Assembly (NCBI GenBank): GCA_902826455.1
Contig: CADEEV010000045.1
Span: 1-35,579, forward strand
DNA from: an uncultured Acidobacteriota bacterium
GTDB lineage: Bacteria; Acidobacteriota; Vicinamibacteria; Fen-336
Reading direction: 5' to 3'
DNA: 35,579 nucleotides
A program made the translations under genes and the position numbers. The notes under the pieces are model-generated. The model saw nothing but the letters and a program-made list of their open reading frames with translations, did no database searches and had not been told where the DNA came from. This document shows, in pieces, positions 10,713 to 18,475 of this stretch. The first letter of the stretch is position 1; each line of letters opens with the position of its first letter.

Positions 10713-12476
10713 CTAGACCTCGTAGTCGACTTCGTAGACCGGGAAGCTCGAGCGCACGCCCTTGAACTTCGCGTCGCCCGCGTAGCGGATCAGGATGCGG
10801 CGACCGATCGACTCGTCGAAGTACTCCATCAGGCTGGCGCTGCCCTCGGGCCGGTGCACGAGGGGCAGGTGCGCCTCGAGCTGCACGAGGGTGTCGCGCG
10901 AGATCGCGACGCCTTCGTTGAACAGCGTGCCGGTCTTGTCGACGGTGACCTGCAGGCCCGAGGCCCGGGCGACCCCGGGAGGCGCCGCCTCCGAGCCGTC
11001 GTCCTCGTCGATCGAGCGCTTCGCGGCCGACGAGAGCCGCCCGGCCAGGTTGACGTTGCGGCCGATCACGGTGGCCTGCACCGACTCCTCGTCCACGATG
11101 AAGCGGGCCAGGTACACGCGGCCGTAGTGGATCGCGATGCCCATCTTGAAGTAGGTGCGGCCCTCCTCGCGCAGGCGGTGCAGCGTCTCCTGGCAGAGGA
11201 TCGCGGTGCGCAGCGCGTTCAGGGGATCGAGGGGATCGGCGTGCTGGGTCCCGAAGGTCATCATGATGCCGTCGCCCAGGAACTTGTCGATCGTGCCGTG
11301 GAAGCGCTTCACGAGGGGCACGAAGGCGTCGAAGACCGTGTAGAGCTCCTGGGTGAGGTCGCGCTCCGAGATCTGGCCCTCGGAGGTCTTGGTGAAGCCC
11401 CGCAGGTCGAGGAACAGCACCGTGGCGTTCACGGCGTTGTTGACGACGCGGGCGGACTCGCCGAACTCGTACAGCCGCCGGCCCCTGCCGACGCTCTCGT
11501 CGAGGTCGCGCTCGTGGACCAGGAAGACGCGCTCGCGGATTCCCGAGAGGATCTCGAAGCGCTTCACGCCCGAGACGAGGTCGAGGAACGTCTCGAGGAT
11601 CTCCGAGGGACGGCGGCGCTCGGTCTCTGCCTTCAGCTTGGGCGAGGCTACGAGCTTCGAGCCCACCGTCCAGGCGTCGGAGAAGAGGTAGGTCATGACC
11701 GGGGCGTTCATGATGATCTTCACGAGGCCCGGCTGGGTGGTCCACTGCTCGCGGGGCAGCCCCGGCATGTAGCGCTGGATGCGCGACACCAGGCCGCGGT
11801 CCGACTCGCGGATGCGGCGCTCGGCGTCGCGCAGCAGGGTCTGGTAGATCTCGAAGAACACGTCGACGGCCAGGCGATAGCGCTTGTTGACGGGCAGGTA
11901 CTGGTTGAAGTCGACGCTCTGGATCGTGGCCTCGGTGAAGGCGAAGCCGTCGTCGACGATCGCCTCCACGAGCGACGAGGATTCCTTCGAGTCCTTGCGG
12001 GCGCCCTGGTCGAGGTGCTTGTAGAAGGTGGCCAGCAGCGGGTGCAGCGAGTACTTGGCCTTGCGGACACCCGGGTTCTTGCTCTCGAGCTCCTTGAGGA
12101 TCTCCGCCACCTCGCGGGAGTGGGCGAGCCAGAACAGGTTCACGAGGCCGAGGCGGCGGTCGGCCGCGTGGGCCGAGGCGAGGACGCGGGTCAGGGCGGC
12201 CTCGTAGTCCGCCTGGTCGCGGGCCGCCTGGTCGGGGCGCGAGGCCCCCGGCGTCTCGACGCCGATCTGCACGAGCAGGCCCTGCAGGAAGCGCTGCAGG
12301 AGCGAGCGCAGGCGGGCGTGGGTGTGGACGAAGTACACCCGCTTGCCCTTCTCGACCTCGAGGGGCGGCAGGATCGGCAGCGGCGCCCCGAACAGGGCCT
12401 CGGCCTCGGACAGGCCTCCGGCCACGAATCGCGCGGTCAGGGGCTCGCCGATGTAGAGGCCTTCCTGGCCCGCCAT
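10713..12476 (-). CDS. Class III adenylate cyclase with large N-terminal helical domain
   Basis: A 587-residue soluble protein. The C-terminal half (about 345-580) is a class III nucleotidyl cyclase domain: TVLFLDLRGFTKTSE with the first metal Asp, GTIDKFLGDGIMMTFG with the adenine-selecting Lys and second metal Asp, and GRNVNLAGRL with the transition-state Asn and Arg. All catalytic positions look intact, and the Lys favours ATP over GTP. A stretch after AKRSIDEDDGSEAAPPG looks like a loop insertion. The first 340 residues are helical, without TM segments, and I do not recognise the domain; it may sense a cytosolic signal. The ATG overlaps the HU stop by one base (TGATG), and the stop abuts the HIT GTG. 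Placement in an S1/HU operon suggests a link to growth state (inference). Confidence 0.87.
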   Translation of the reverse strand: MAGQEGLYIGEPLTARFVAGGLSEAEALFGAPLPILPPLEVEKGKRVYFVHTHARLRSLLQRFLQGLLVQIGVETPGASRPDQAARDQADYEAALTRVLASAHAADRRLGLVNLFWLAHSREVAEILKELESKNPGVRKAKYSLHPLLATFYKHLDQGARKDSKESSSLVEAIVDDGFAFTEATIQSVDFNQYLPVNKRYRLAVDVFFEIYQTLLRDAERRIRESDRGLVSRIQRYMPGLPREQWTTQPGLVKIIMNAPVMTYLFSDAWTVGSKLVASPKLKAETERRRPSEILETFLDLVSGVKRFEILSGIRERVFLVHERDLDESVGRGRRLYEFGESARVVNNAVNATVLFLDLRGFTKTSEGQISERDLTQELYTVFDAFVPLVKRFHGTIDKFLGDGIMMTFGTQHADPLDPLNALRTAILCQETLHRLREEGRTYFKMGIAIHYGRVYLARFIVDEESVQATVIGRNVNLAGRLSSAAKRSIDEDDGSEAAPPGVARASGLQVTVDKTGTLFNEGVAISRDTLVQLEAHLPLVHRPEGSASLMEYFDESIGRRILIRYAGDAKFKGVRSSFPVYEVDYEV

Positions 12477-12754
12477 CAGCGCCGGTTGATCAGCTCCCGG
12501 AGCTCTTTGCCGGGCTTGAAGTGCGGGACCTTCTTGGCGGGAACGAGGACGCCGGCGCCGGTCTTGGGGTTGCGCCCCTTGCGAGAGTCCCGGCGCCGGA
12601 CACGGAAACTGCCGAAGCCACGAAGCTCGATCTTGTCGCCCTGCTGGAGGGCGTCCACGATCGAGGTGAAGACGGCGTCGACGATGACCTCGGTGTGCTT
12701 GCGGGTGAGATCCGAGACTCTCGAAACCTCGTCCACCAGCTCGGCCTTGGTCAT
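12476..12754 (-). CDS. HU/IHF-family DNA-binding protein
   Basis: A 92-residue nucleoid protein of the HU/IHF family. It has the whole pattern: MTKAELVDEVS, two N-terminal helices, GDKIELRGFGSFRVRRR, the DNA-gripping arm with GRNPKTG, and FKPGKELRELI at the end. It binds and bends the DNA minor groove as a dimer. The ATG lies 8 nt after the rpsA stop, an order also seen in gammaproteobacteria (rpsA-ihfB), so an IHF-beta-like assignment is possible, but sequence alone does not separate HU from IHF here. The TGA overlaps the adenylate cyclase ATG. Confidence 0.95.
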   Translation of the reverse strand: MTKAELVDEVSRVSDLTRKHTEVIVDAVFTSIVDALQQGDKIELRGFGSFRVRRRDSRKGRNPKTGAGVLVPAKKVPHFKPGKELRELINRR

Positions 12755-12762
12755 CGCCGGCG

Positions 12763-14490
12763 CTACTCCTTCTCGGCTTCTTCCTGACGGGCCTGCGCCG
12801 CGCGGAAGGCGTCGCCCAGCGTCGAGCGATCGCTCCCCGAGCTCTCGCGGTACGTCGCGAGGTCGCGCTGGGTCTCGTCCTGCTTCACGGCGCGGATCGA
12901 GAGACCGATCTTGCGCTCGTCGGCGGTGATCTTGAGGATCTTCATGGGGTGCACGTCGCCGGCCTTGAAGTGGGTCTCGGGGTTGTCGATGCGCTTCTCG
13001 TCGAGCTCGGAGACGTGGACGAGGCCTTCGATGCCCTCGGCCAGTTCCACGAACGCGCCGAAGTTCGTGAGGCGCACGATCTTGCCCTCGACGATGTCGC
13101 CGACCTTGTGGTGCGAGAAGAACTCGTCCCAGATGTCGGTCGCGAGCTGCTTGAGACCCAGGGACAGGCGCTGGTTGTCGGCGTCGATGTTGAGGACCAC
13201 GGCCTCGACGACGTCGCCCTTCTTGAGGATCTCGGACGGGTGCTTGACGCGCTTCGTCCAGGACAGGTCGGAGATGTGGATCAGCCCGTCGATGCCCTCC
13301 TCGACCTCGACGAACGCGCCGAACTCGGTGAGGTTGCGGACCTTGCCCTTGATCTTCGAGCCGACCGGGTACTTCTCCACGAGCTGCGCCCACGGGTTCA
13401 TCTCGACCTGCTTCAGGCCGAGGCTGATCCGGTGCGCCTCCTGGTCGATGCCCAGCACGGCGCACTCGACCTCCTGGCCGACGGTCAGGACCTTGGACGG
13501 GTGCTTGACCTTCTTGGACCAGGACATCTCGGAGACGTGGATGAGGCCCTCGACGCCCTGCTCGAGCTCGACGAACGCGCCGTAGTCCGTGAGGCTCACG
13601 ACCTTGCCCTTGACGCGCGCGCCGACGGGGTAGCGGATCGTCGCGGTCGACCAGGGATCGGCCTTGAGCTGCTTGTAGCCCAGGCTGACGCGCTCCGAGT
13701 CACGGTCGAACTTCAGCACGCTGACCTTGATCTCGTCGCCGACGTTCAGGACTTCGCTCGGGTGGTTGATGCGGCCCCACGACATGTCCGTGATGTGGAG
13801 CAGGCCGTCGATGCCGCCGAGGTCGACGAAGGCGCCGTACTCGGTGATGTTCTTCACGACGCCCATGAGGACCTTGCCCTCTTCGAGGGTGTCCAGGGTC
13901 TCGCGCTTCTTGGAAGCGTTCTCTTCCTCGAGAACGGCCTTCCGCGAGAGCACGATGTTGCCGCGCTTCTTGTTGACCTTGATGACGCGCATGCGCAGCT
14001 CCTGGCCCCGCAGGCTGTCCAGGTTGCGCACCGGGCGGATGTCCACCTGGCTGCCGGGCAGGAACGCGCGGACGCCGATGTCCACCGCGAGGCCGCCCTT
14101 GACGCGCTCGATGACCCGGCCCACGACCACGCGGCGCTCCTGGTAGGCGCGCTCCACGTCGTCCCAGACCTTCATCTTCTCGGCCTTTTCCTTGGAGAGG
14201 ACGATGTAGCCTTCCTTGTCCTCCGTCTTCTCCAGGAGCACGTCGACCGAATCGCCGACCTTGATGTTGATCTGGCCGTCCTCGCCGCGGAACTCCTCGC
14301 GGGCGATGACGCCCTCGGACTTGTAGCCGACGTCGACGATGACTTCGTTCTCCGACACGCGCAGCACGGTGCCGCGCACGACTTCGCCTTCGGCGAAGTT
14401 CTTGAAACTGACGTCGTACATGTCGAGGAGTCGTTCGAACTCCTCGGGATCGAGGGGCGCTTCTACGGCGGGATTTTCAATATCCGACAT
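12763..14490 (-). CDS. rpsA: 30S ribosomal protein S1
   Basis: A 575-residue S1 protein, the 30S component that binds mRNA upstream of the start codon. Six S1 (OB-fold) repeats are visible, the last four being nearly regular units containing GAFVDLGGIDGLLHITDMSW, GAFVELEQGVEGLIHVSEMSW, GAFVEVEEGIDGLIHISDLSW and GAFVELAEGIEGLVHVSEL. The degenerate first two repeats match the ribosome-docking end. The length is close to the E. coli type rather than the short Gram-positive form. ATG at 14490 has GGAGG 13 nt upstream, a rather long spacing. A TTGACA/TATCCT promoter lies about 85-115 nt upstream, leaving a leader of about 80 nt. First gene of rpsA-HU-cyclase-HIT-YCF48-dapF. Confidence 0.97.
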   Translation of the reverse strand: MSDIENPAVEAPLDPEEFERLLDMYDVSFKNFAEGEVVRGTVLRVSENEVIVDVGYKSEGVIAREEFRGEDGQINIKVGDSVDVLLEKTEDKEGYIVLSKEKAEKMKVWDDVERAYQERRVVVGRVIERVKGGLAVDIGVRAFLPGSQVDIRPVRNLDSLRGQELRMRVIKVNKKRGNIVLSRKAVLEEENASKKRETLDTLEEGKVLMGVVKNITEYGAFVDLGGIDGLLHITDMSWGRINHPSEVLNVGDEIKVSVLKFDRDSERVSLGYKQLKADPWSTATIRYPVGARVKGKVVSLTDYGAFVELEQGVEGLIHVSEMSWSKKVKHPSKVLTVGQEVECAVLGIDQEAHRISLGLKQVEMNPWAQLVEKYPVGSKIKGKVRNLTEFGAFVEVEEGIDGLIHISDLSWTKRVKHPSEILKKGDVVEAVVLNIDADNQRLSLGLKQLATDIWDEFFSHHKVGDIVEGKIVRLTNFGAFVELAEGIEGLVHVSELDEKRIDNPETHFKAGDVHPMKILKITADERKIGLSIRAVKQDETQRDLATYRESSGSDRSTLGDAFRAAQARQEEAEKE

Positions 14491-14575
14491 GGACTAAACG
14501 GAACCTCCAGCTTTTGGATTTGTCCAGGGCGACGTTGCCCTGTGAGAGGCTCCGCGCGGCAGGACTAAGCTCTTA

Positions 14576-14605
14576 AGGATATTCGGGTTAGAAGCGGACT
14601 GTCAA
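14576..14605 (-). promoter_or_regulatory. Sigma70-type promoter of rpsA
   Basis: On the minus strand a perfect -35 TTGACA (14605-14600) and a -10 TATCCT (14581-14576) are 18 bp apart. The -35 overlaps the TGA stop of hemD. Predicted initiation near 14569 gives a leader of about 80 nt before the rpsA ATG, long enough for autoregulation by S1, though I cannot show a fold. Confidence 0.7.
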
Positions 14606-15381
14606 CCCAGGGGCGCGAAAAACGCGAGGACCTGCGCGAGCATTCCGGCGTCGTTCGACGGACGCGCCTCGAATTTCACGTCGAGGCTCGACGCCTCGGC
14701 CCGGGCCCGCGTCACCGGCCCGATCACGCCGGCCGGAAACGCGACCGCCCTCGATCCCGCGGCGGCCACGAAGCCGGCCACGGCGGACGGCGAGGCGAAG
14801 AGCGCTATGTCCAGGCCCTCGTTGAGGATGGAGGCGAGCCGTGGCGCGAGGTCCGGGGGCGTCACGGTGCGATAGGCCGTGACCACGTCGACGCTCGCCC
14901 CGGCATCCCGGAGGCCGGCCGGCAGCACGTCGGCGGCCCGGTCCGACGCGGGGATCAGGAACCTCTCCCCCGTCACGCCCCGCACCCGGAACGCCTCGAG
15001 GAGCCCCTCCGCGCGGAACTGCGCGGCCGGGGCGAGGCTCACGTCGCCGCCGGCGAAGGCCGCGCGGAACGCGTCGCTGGTCGCGGCGCCGACGCTCGCG
15101 ACGGCCGTCCCGCGGCCCACGGCGGCGTCCGAGAGCCCGAGCGCCACGAAGCGCGCGCGCACGGCCTCGACCGCGTTGGCGCTCGTGAACACGAGCCAGT
15201 CGTACGCGTGAAGACGGCCGAGCGCGGCGTCGAGAGGGCCCGTGTCCTCCGGGGCGCGGATCTCGAGCAGCGGCAGCTCGACGACGTCGGCGCCGGCGGC
15301 AGCGAGACCTTTCGTCAGCCCCTCGGACTGCTCCGGCCGGCGCGTCACGAGGATGCGGCGGCCGTGGAGCGGCCCGCTCAC
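14602..15381 (-). CDS. hemD: Uroporphyrinogen-III synthase
   Basis: HemD cyclises hydroxymethylbilane with inversion of ring D to give uroporphyrinogen III. The 259-residue product shows the weakly conserved family pattern: RRILVTRRPEQSEGLTKGLAAAGADVVELPLLEI, YDWLVFTSANAVEAV, ASVGAATSDAF, FLIPASDRAADVLPAGL, ALFASPSAVAGFV and a final VIGPVTRARAE. The start is GTG at 15381, overlapping the hemC TGA (GTGA). Sequence conservation is low in this family, but position directly after hemC and the motif order make the call firm. Its 3' end contains the -35 of the rpsA promoter. Confidence 0.93.
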   Translation of the reverse strand: MSGPLHGRRILVTRRPEQSEGLTKGLAAAGADVVELPLLEIRAPEDTGPLDAALGRLHAYDWLVFTSANAVEAVRARFVALGLSDAAVGRGTAVASVGAATSDAFRAAFAGGDVSLAPAAQFRAEGLLEAFRVRGVTGERFLIPASDRAADVLPAGLRDAGASVDVVTAYRTVTPPDLAPRLASILNEGLDIALFASPSAVAGFVAAAGSRAVAFPAGVIGPVTRARAEASSLDVKFEARPSNDAGMLAQVLAFFAPLG

Positions 15382-16274
15382 GTCGCGAGCAGCGCGCCGG
15401 CGCCGCGCCGCAACAGCTCGTCGGCGACGTTGCGGCCCAGGGCCTCGGGCGGGCCGCCGCGGCCCTCGGCCCGCACCACGACGCGGCCGTCGACGCGCGC
15501 GACGAGGGCCCGCAGCCACAGGGCGCCGCCTTCCGCCTCGGCAAAGGCGCCGAGCGGCACGTTGCACCCGCCGCCGAGCCCGGCGAGCAGCGCGCGCTCC
15601 GCGGTCACCGCGGCGGTCGTAGGGCCGTCGGCGAGCGGTGCCACGGCCTCGGCGATCGCCGCATCTCCGTCGCGGCACTCCAGGGCGATGGCACCCTGGC
15701 CCGGCGCCGGCAGCACGACCGACGGCTCGAGGCGCTCGGTGATCTCGGCCGCCCGGCCCAGGCGCGTGATGCCGGCGGTCGCGATCACGATCGCGTCGAA
15801 GGCCCCTTCCTGGAGCCGCCGCAGGCGCGTGTCCACGTTGCCGCGCAGGTCCGCGATCGCGAGGTCGGGGCGCGCGGCGAGGAGCTGGGCCCGCCGCCGC
15901 AGGCTGGTCGTGCCGACGCGCGCTCCGGGAGGCAGCCCCGCGAGCGACGCGCCGGAAGCCGAGACGAGAGCGTCCCGCGGGTCGGCGCGCGGCAGCATCG
16001 CGCAGAGCCGCAGGCCTTCGGGAAGCTCCACCGGCACGTCCTTCAGGCTGTGCACCGCCAGGTCCACCTCGCCCGCCAGGAGCGCTTCCTCGATCTCCTT
16101 GAGGAAGGCGCCCTTGCCGCCCACCGGCTCGAGCCGGCCCTGGGTGCGGTCGCCCGTCGTCGTGATCACCTCGATCGACACCCCGTGGCCGCGACTCTCG
16201 AGCGCGGCCTTCACGTGCTCCGCCTGCCACAAGGCGAGGGCGCTGCCGCGGCTCCCGATCCGCAAGTTCGTCAC
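15378..16274 (-). CDS. hemC: Porphobilinogen deaminase (hydroxymethylbilane synthase)
   Basis: HemC polymerises four porphobilinogens to hydroxymethylbilane on a covalently bound dipyrromethane cofactor. The 298 residues have LRIGSRGSALALWQAEHV, VDLAVHSLKDVPVELPEGL, GTTSLRRRAQLLAARPDL, LRGNVDTRLRRL and GQGAIALECR. The cofactor-anchoring Cys237 is in GGGCNVPLGAFAE. The start is GTG at 16274-16272, where the conserved N-terminus begins. There is no Shine-Dalgarno; instead a -10 TAGAAT ends 6 nt before the GTG, so the mRNA is probably leaderless. It pairs with hemD by a GTGA overlap. hemC is separated from hemA by a plus-strand gene pair. Confidence 0.96.
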   Translation of the reverse strand: MTNLRIGSRGSALALWQAEHVKAALESRGHGVSIEVITTTGDRTQGRLEPVGGKGAFLKEIEEALLAGEVDLAVHSLKDVPVELPEGLRLCAMLPRADPRDALVSASGASLAGLPPGARVGTTSLRRRAQLLAARPDLAIADLRGNVDTRLRRLQEGAFDAIVIATAGITRLGRAAEITERLEPSVVLPAPGQGAIALECRDGDAAIAEAVAPLADGPTTAAVTAERALLAGLGGGCNVPLGAFAEAEGGALWLRALVARVDGRVVVRAEGRGGPPEALGRNVADELLRRGAGALLAT

Positions 16275-16275
16275 G

Positions 16276-16306
16276 CGGCGATTCTACGTCCGCGATAGAA
16301 TCGCCG
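16276..16306. promoter_or_regulatory. Symmetric divergent promoter with 11-bp inverted repeat
   Basis: CGGCGATTCTA (16276-16286) and its exact reverse complement TAGAATCGCCG (16296-16306) flank a 9-bp spacer. Each arm carries a TAGAAT -10 hexamer directed outward: minus strand 16286-16281 to hemC, plus strand 16296-16301 to the SPFH gene. hemC's GTG begins 6 nt after its -10, while the plus transcript has a leader of about 20 nt with GGAGG before ATG 16329. The symmetry also makes the site a possible operator. No convincing -35 was found on either strand. Confidence 0.6.
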
Positions 16307-16328
16307 TCTTTCGGCACGGAGGTGGACG

Positions 16329-17369
16329 ATGGGTCTCATGGACTTCATCAAGGGCGAGCTGCTCGAGGTCATCGCGTGGACGGACGATTCGCGCGACACG
16401 CTGTCCTTCCGTTTCGAGGACGAGGACAAGGCGATCAAGAACGGCGCCCAGCTCATCGTGCGCGAGTCGCAGGTCGCCCAGTTCGTGTACCTGGGCGAGT
16501 TCGGCGACAGCTTCGGGCCCGGCAAGCACACCCTCACGACCGACAACATCCCGGTGCTCACGAAGCTGAAGTCGTGGAAGTTCGGCTTCGACTCGCCGTT
16601 CAAGGCCGACGTGTACTACCTCAACACGCGGCTCTTCACGGGCAACAAGTGGGGCACCGCGAACCCGATCATGCTGCGCGACCCCGACTTCGCCATCGTG
16701 CGGGCCCGCGCCTACGGCACCTACGACTTCCGCATCGTGAACCCGAAGCTGTTCCTCAAGGAGGTCGCGGGCTCCGACCACAACTTCCGGCTCGACGAGT
16801 TCGACCAGACCATGCGCTCGCGCATCGTGAGCGTGTTCTCCGAGGCGCTTGCTGCGGCGAAGGTGCCGCTCCTCGACGTCGCGACGCGTTACGCCGAGCT
16901 GGGCGAGGCGCTCCTGCCCGTGATCAACCCCGCGGTCGGCGCGAAGTACGGCCTCGAGATCGCGTCCTTCGTGATCGAGAACGTGTCGGTGCCGCCCGAG
17001 GTCGAGGCGGCCATCGACAAGCGCTCGAGCATGGCGGCCGTCGGCAACCTCAACGACTACGTGAAGTTCCAGATGGCCCAGGGCATGGAGAAGGGCGGCG
17101 CCACGGGCGGCATGGCCGCCGAGATGGCCGTCGGTTTCCAGATCGCCCAGCAGATGATGCAGCAGCAGGGCGGCGTCCTCGCCGGCAAGGGCCCGGCCGC
17201 GCCGGGCGCGACGCCCGAGCTGCTCGGCGTCGCCGAGGCCGCGAAGGCCCTGGGCGTCTCCGAGCCCGACGTGCTCGCGATCCTCGAGTCGGGCGAGCTC
17301 CCGGGCAAGAAGATCGGCAGCACCTGGCGCATCAGGAAGTCGGCCCTCGACAGCTACCTCGAGAGCTGA
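16329..17369 (+). CDS. SPFH-domain protein (YdjI/virion-core-like) with C-terminal excisionase-type HTH
   Basis: A 346-residue protein. Residues about 1-240 match the soluble SPFH group related to B. subtilis YdjI: MDFIKGELLEVIAWTDDS, LIVRESQVAQFVYLGEFGDSFGPGKHTL, NIPVLTKL, FKADVYYLNTRLFTGNKWGT and YGTYDFRIVNPKLF. A Gly/Met/Gln-rich linker (GGMAAEMAVGFQIAQQMMQQ) follows. Residues about 297-345 form an excisionase/MerR-like helix-turn-helix: LLGVAEAAKALGVSEPDVLA, then SGELPGKKIGSTWRIRKSAL. SPFH proteins assemble on membranes and are often tied to envelope stress; the HTH suggests DNA or protein binding in the same chain. The start has GGAGG shortly upstream. The next gene lies in the same frame just after the TGA and encodes a zinc-ribbon membrane protein, a pairing also known for ydjI/ydjG. 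Confidence 0.86.
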   Translation: MGLMDFIKGELLEVIAWTDDSRDTLSFRFEDEDKAIKNGAQLIVRESQVAQFVYLGEFGDSFGPGKHTLTTDNIPVLTKLKSWKFGFDSPFKADVYYLNTRLFTGNKWGTANPIMLRDPDFAIVRARAYGTYDFRIVNPKLFLKEVAGSDHNFRLDEFDQTMRSRIVSVFSEALAAAKVPLLDVATRYAELGEALLPVINPAVGAKYGLEIASFVIENVSVPPEVEAAIDKRSSMAAVGNLNDYVKFQMAQGMEKGGATGGMAAEMAVGFQIAQQMMQQQGGVLAGKGPAAPGATPELLGVAEAAKALGVSEPDVLAILESGELPGKKIGSTWRIRKSALDSYLES

Positions 17370-17372
17370 CCG

Positions 17373-18473
17373 ACGCTCACCGCACTCGAGAAGCACGCCT
17401 GCCCGGCGTGCGGGGCGCAGGCCGAGTGGAACCCCGCGCGCCAGAGCCTCGTGTGCCCGTTCTGCGGCACCGAGTCCCCGTACGCCCTCGACAAGGACAC
17501 GGGCGCCGTCGTCGAGCTCGACCTCGTGAAGGCGTTGCGCGAGCTGCCGGACGAGGCGCGCGGCTGGGACACGGAGCGCCGCAGCGTACAGTGCCAGAGC
17601 TGCAAGGCGGTCTCGGTGTTCGCGCCCGACCGCGTGGGACAGAACTGCGACTTCTGCGGCTCGGCGGCTCTCGTCGACTACACGGAGCTGAAGGCGCCGA
17701 TCCGGCCCCAGAGCCTGCTGCCCTTCAAGGTCAGCGCGTCCCAGGTGCGCGAGAGCATCCGGGGTTTCTGGGCGAGCAAGTGGCTCGCCCCGAACGCGCT
17801 CAGGTCGCGGGCCCTCGTCGACCGGGTCCACGGCCTGTATCTTCCCTACTGGACCTTCGACGCGCAGGCCGTGTGCCCGTGGTGGGGCGACGCGGGCTTC
17901 TACTACTACGAGACCGAGAGCTACACGGACTCGAACGGGCGACGCGCGACACGCCAGGTGCAGCGGACGCGTTGGGAGAGCCGCTCCGGGACGTTCGAGC
18001 ACGTCTTCGACGACGCGCTGGTGCCGGGATCGCGCGGCGTGCCCCACGATCTGCTCGCCCAGGTCGAGCCCTTCCCCACCACGACCGACATGCTCCCCTA
18101 CGACAAGGGCTATCTGGCGGGCTTCGTGGTCGAGCACTACCAGGTCGTGCTGCTCGACGCGGCGCAGGCGGCCGAGGCGGGCATGGTCGCGACGCTGCGG
18201 CGGATGGCCTCCCAGGCGCTCGGCGGCGACACGCAGCGCGACCTGCGCATCGAGCCCGCGTTCTCGGGCCGCACCTTCAAGCACGTGCTGCTCCCGGTGT
18301 GGCTGCTCACCTACGACTACGGCCCGCGCACGTTCCAGGTCGTCGTGAACGGCGTCACGGGCCGCATCGCGGGCCGCTACCCGAAGAGCTTCTGGAAGAT
18401 CTTTTTCCTGGTGGTGGGCGCGCTGTTCGCCCTGCTCGTGATCCTGATCGTGTCGAGCGCGCTCGACCGCTAG
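17373..18473 (+). CDS. TFIIB-type zinc-ribbon membrane protein (YdjG-like), start codon non-standard
   Basis: A protein of about 366 residues resembling YdjG-type partners of SPFH proteins. It begins with a zinc ribbon CPACG...CPFCG, has a second CQSC...CDFCG, then a large beta-rich domain with LYLPYWTFDAQ, an aromatic region (GDAGFYYYETESYTD) and LLPVWLLTYDYGPRTFQVVVNGVTGRIAGRYPKS, and ends with one TM helix (residues about 340-362). It is in the same frame as the SPFH gene, directly after its TGA, and there is no ATG, GTG or TTG before the first CPACG. The first normal codon, GTG 17451, would delete half of the first zinc ribbon. I place the start provisionally at ACG 17373, 7 nt after GAGAG; TGA readthrough or a lost start are alternatives. 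The gene is convergent with hemA: both TAG stops lie in the palindrome TAGCGCTA. Confidence 0.72.
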   Translation, partial: TLTALEKHACPACGAQAEWNPARQSLVCPFCGTESPYALDKDTGAVVELDLVKALRELPDEARGWDTERRSVQCQSCKAVSVFAPDRVGQNCDFCGSAALVDYTELKAPIRPQSLLPFKVSASQVRESIRGFWASKWLAPNALRSRALVDRVHGLYLPYWTFDAQAVCPWWGDAGFYYYETESYTDSNGRRATRQVQRTRWESRSGTFEHVFDDALVPGSRGVPHDLLAQVEPFPTTTDMLPYDKGYLAGFVVEHYQVVLLDAAQAAEAGMVATLRRMASQALGGDTQRDLRIEPAFSGRTFKHVLLPVWLLTYDYGPRTFQVVVNGVTGRIAGRYPKSFWKIFFLVVGALFALLVILIVSSALDR

Positions 18474-18475
18474 CG

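Noticed and set aside
17451-18473. GTG 17451 as start of the zinc-ribbon gene
   Set aside because: It would begin in the middle of the first zinc ribbon and lose one CxxC pair that is clearly encoded just upstream in the same frame.
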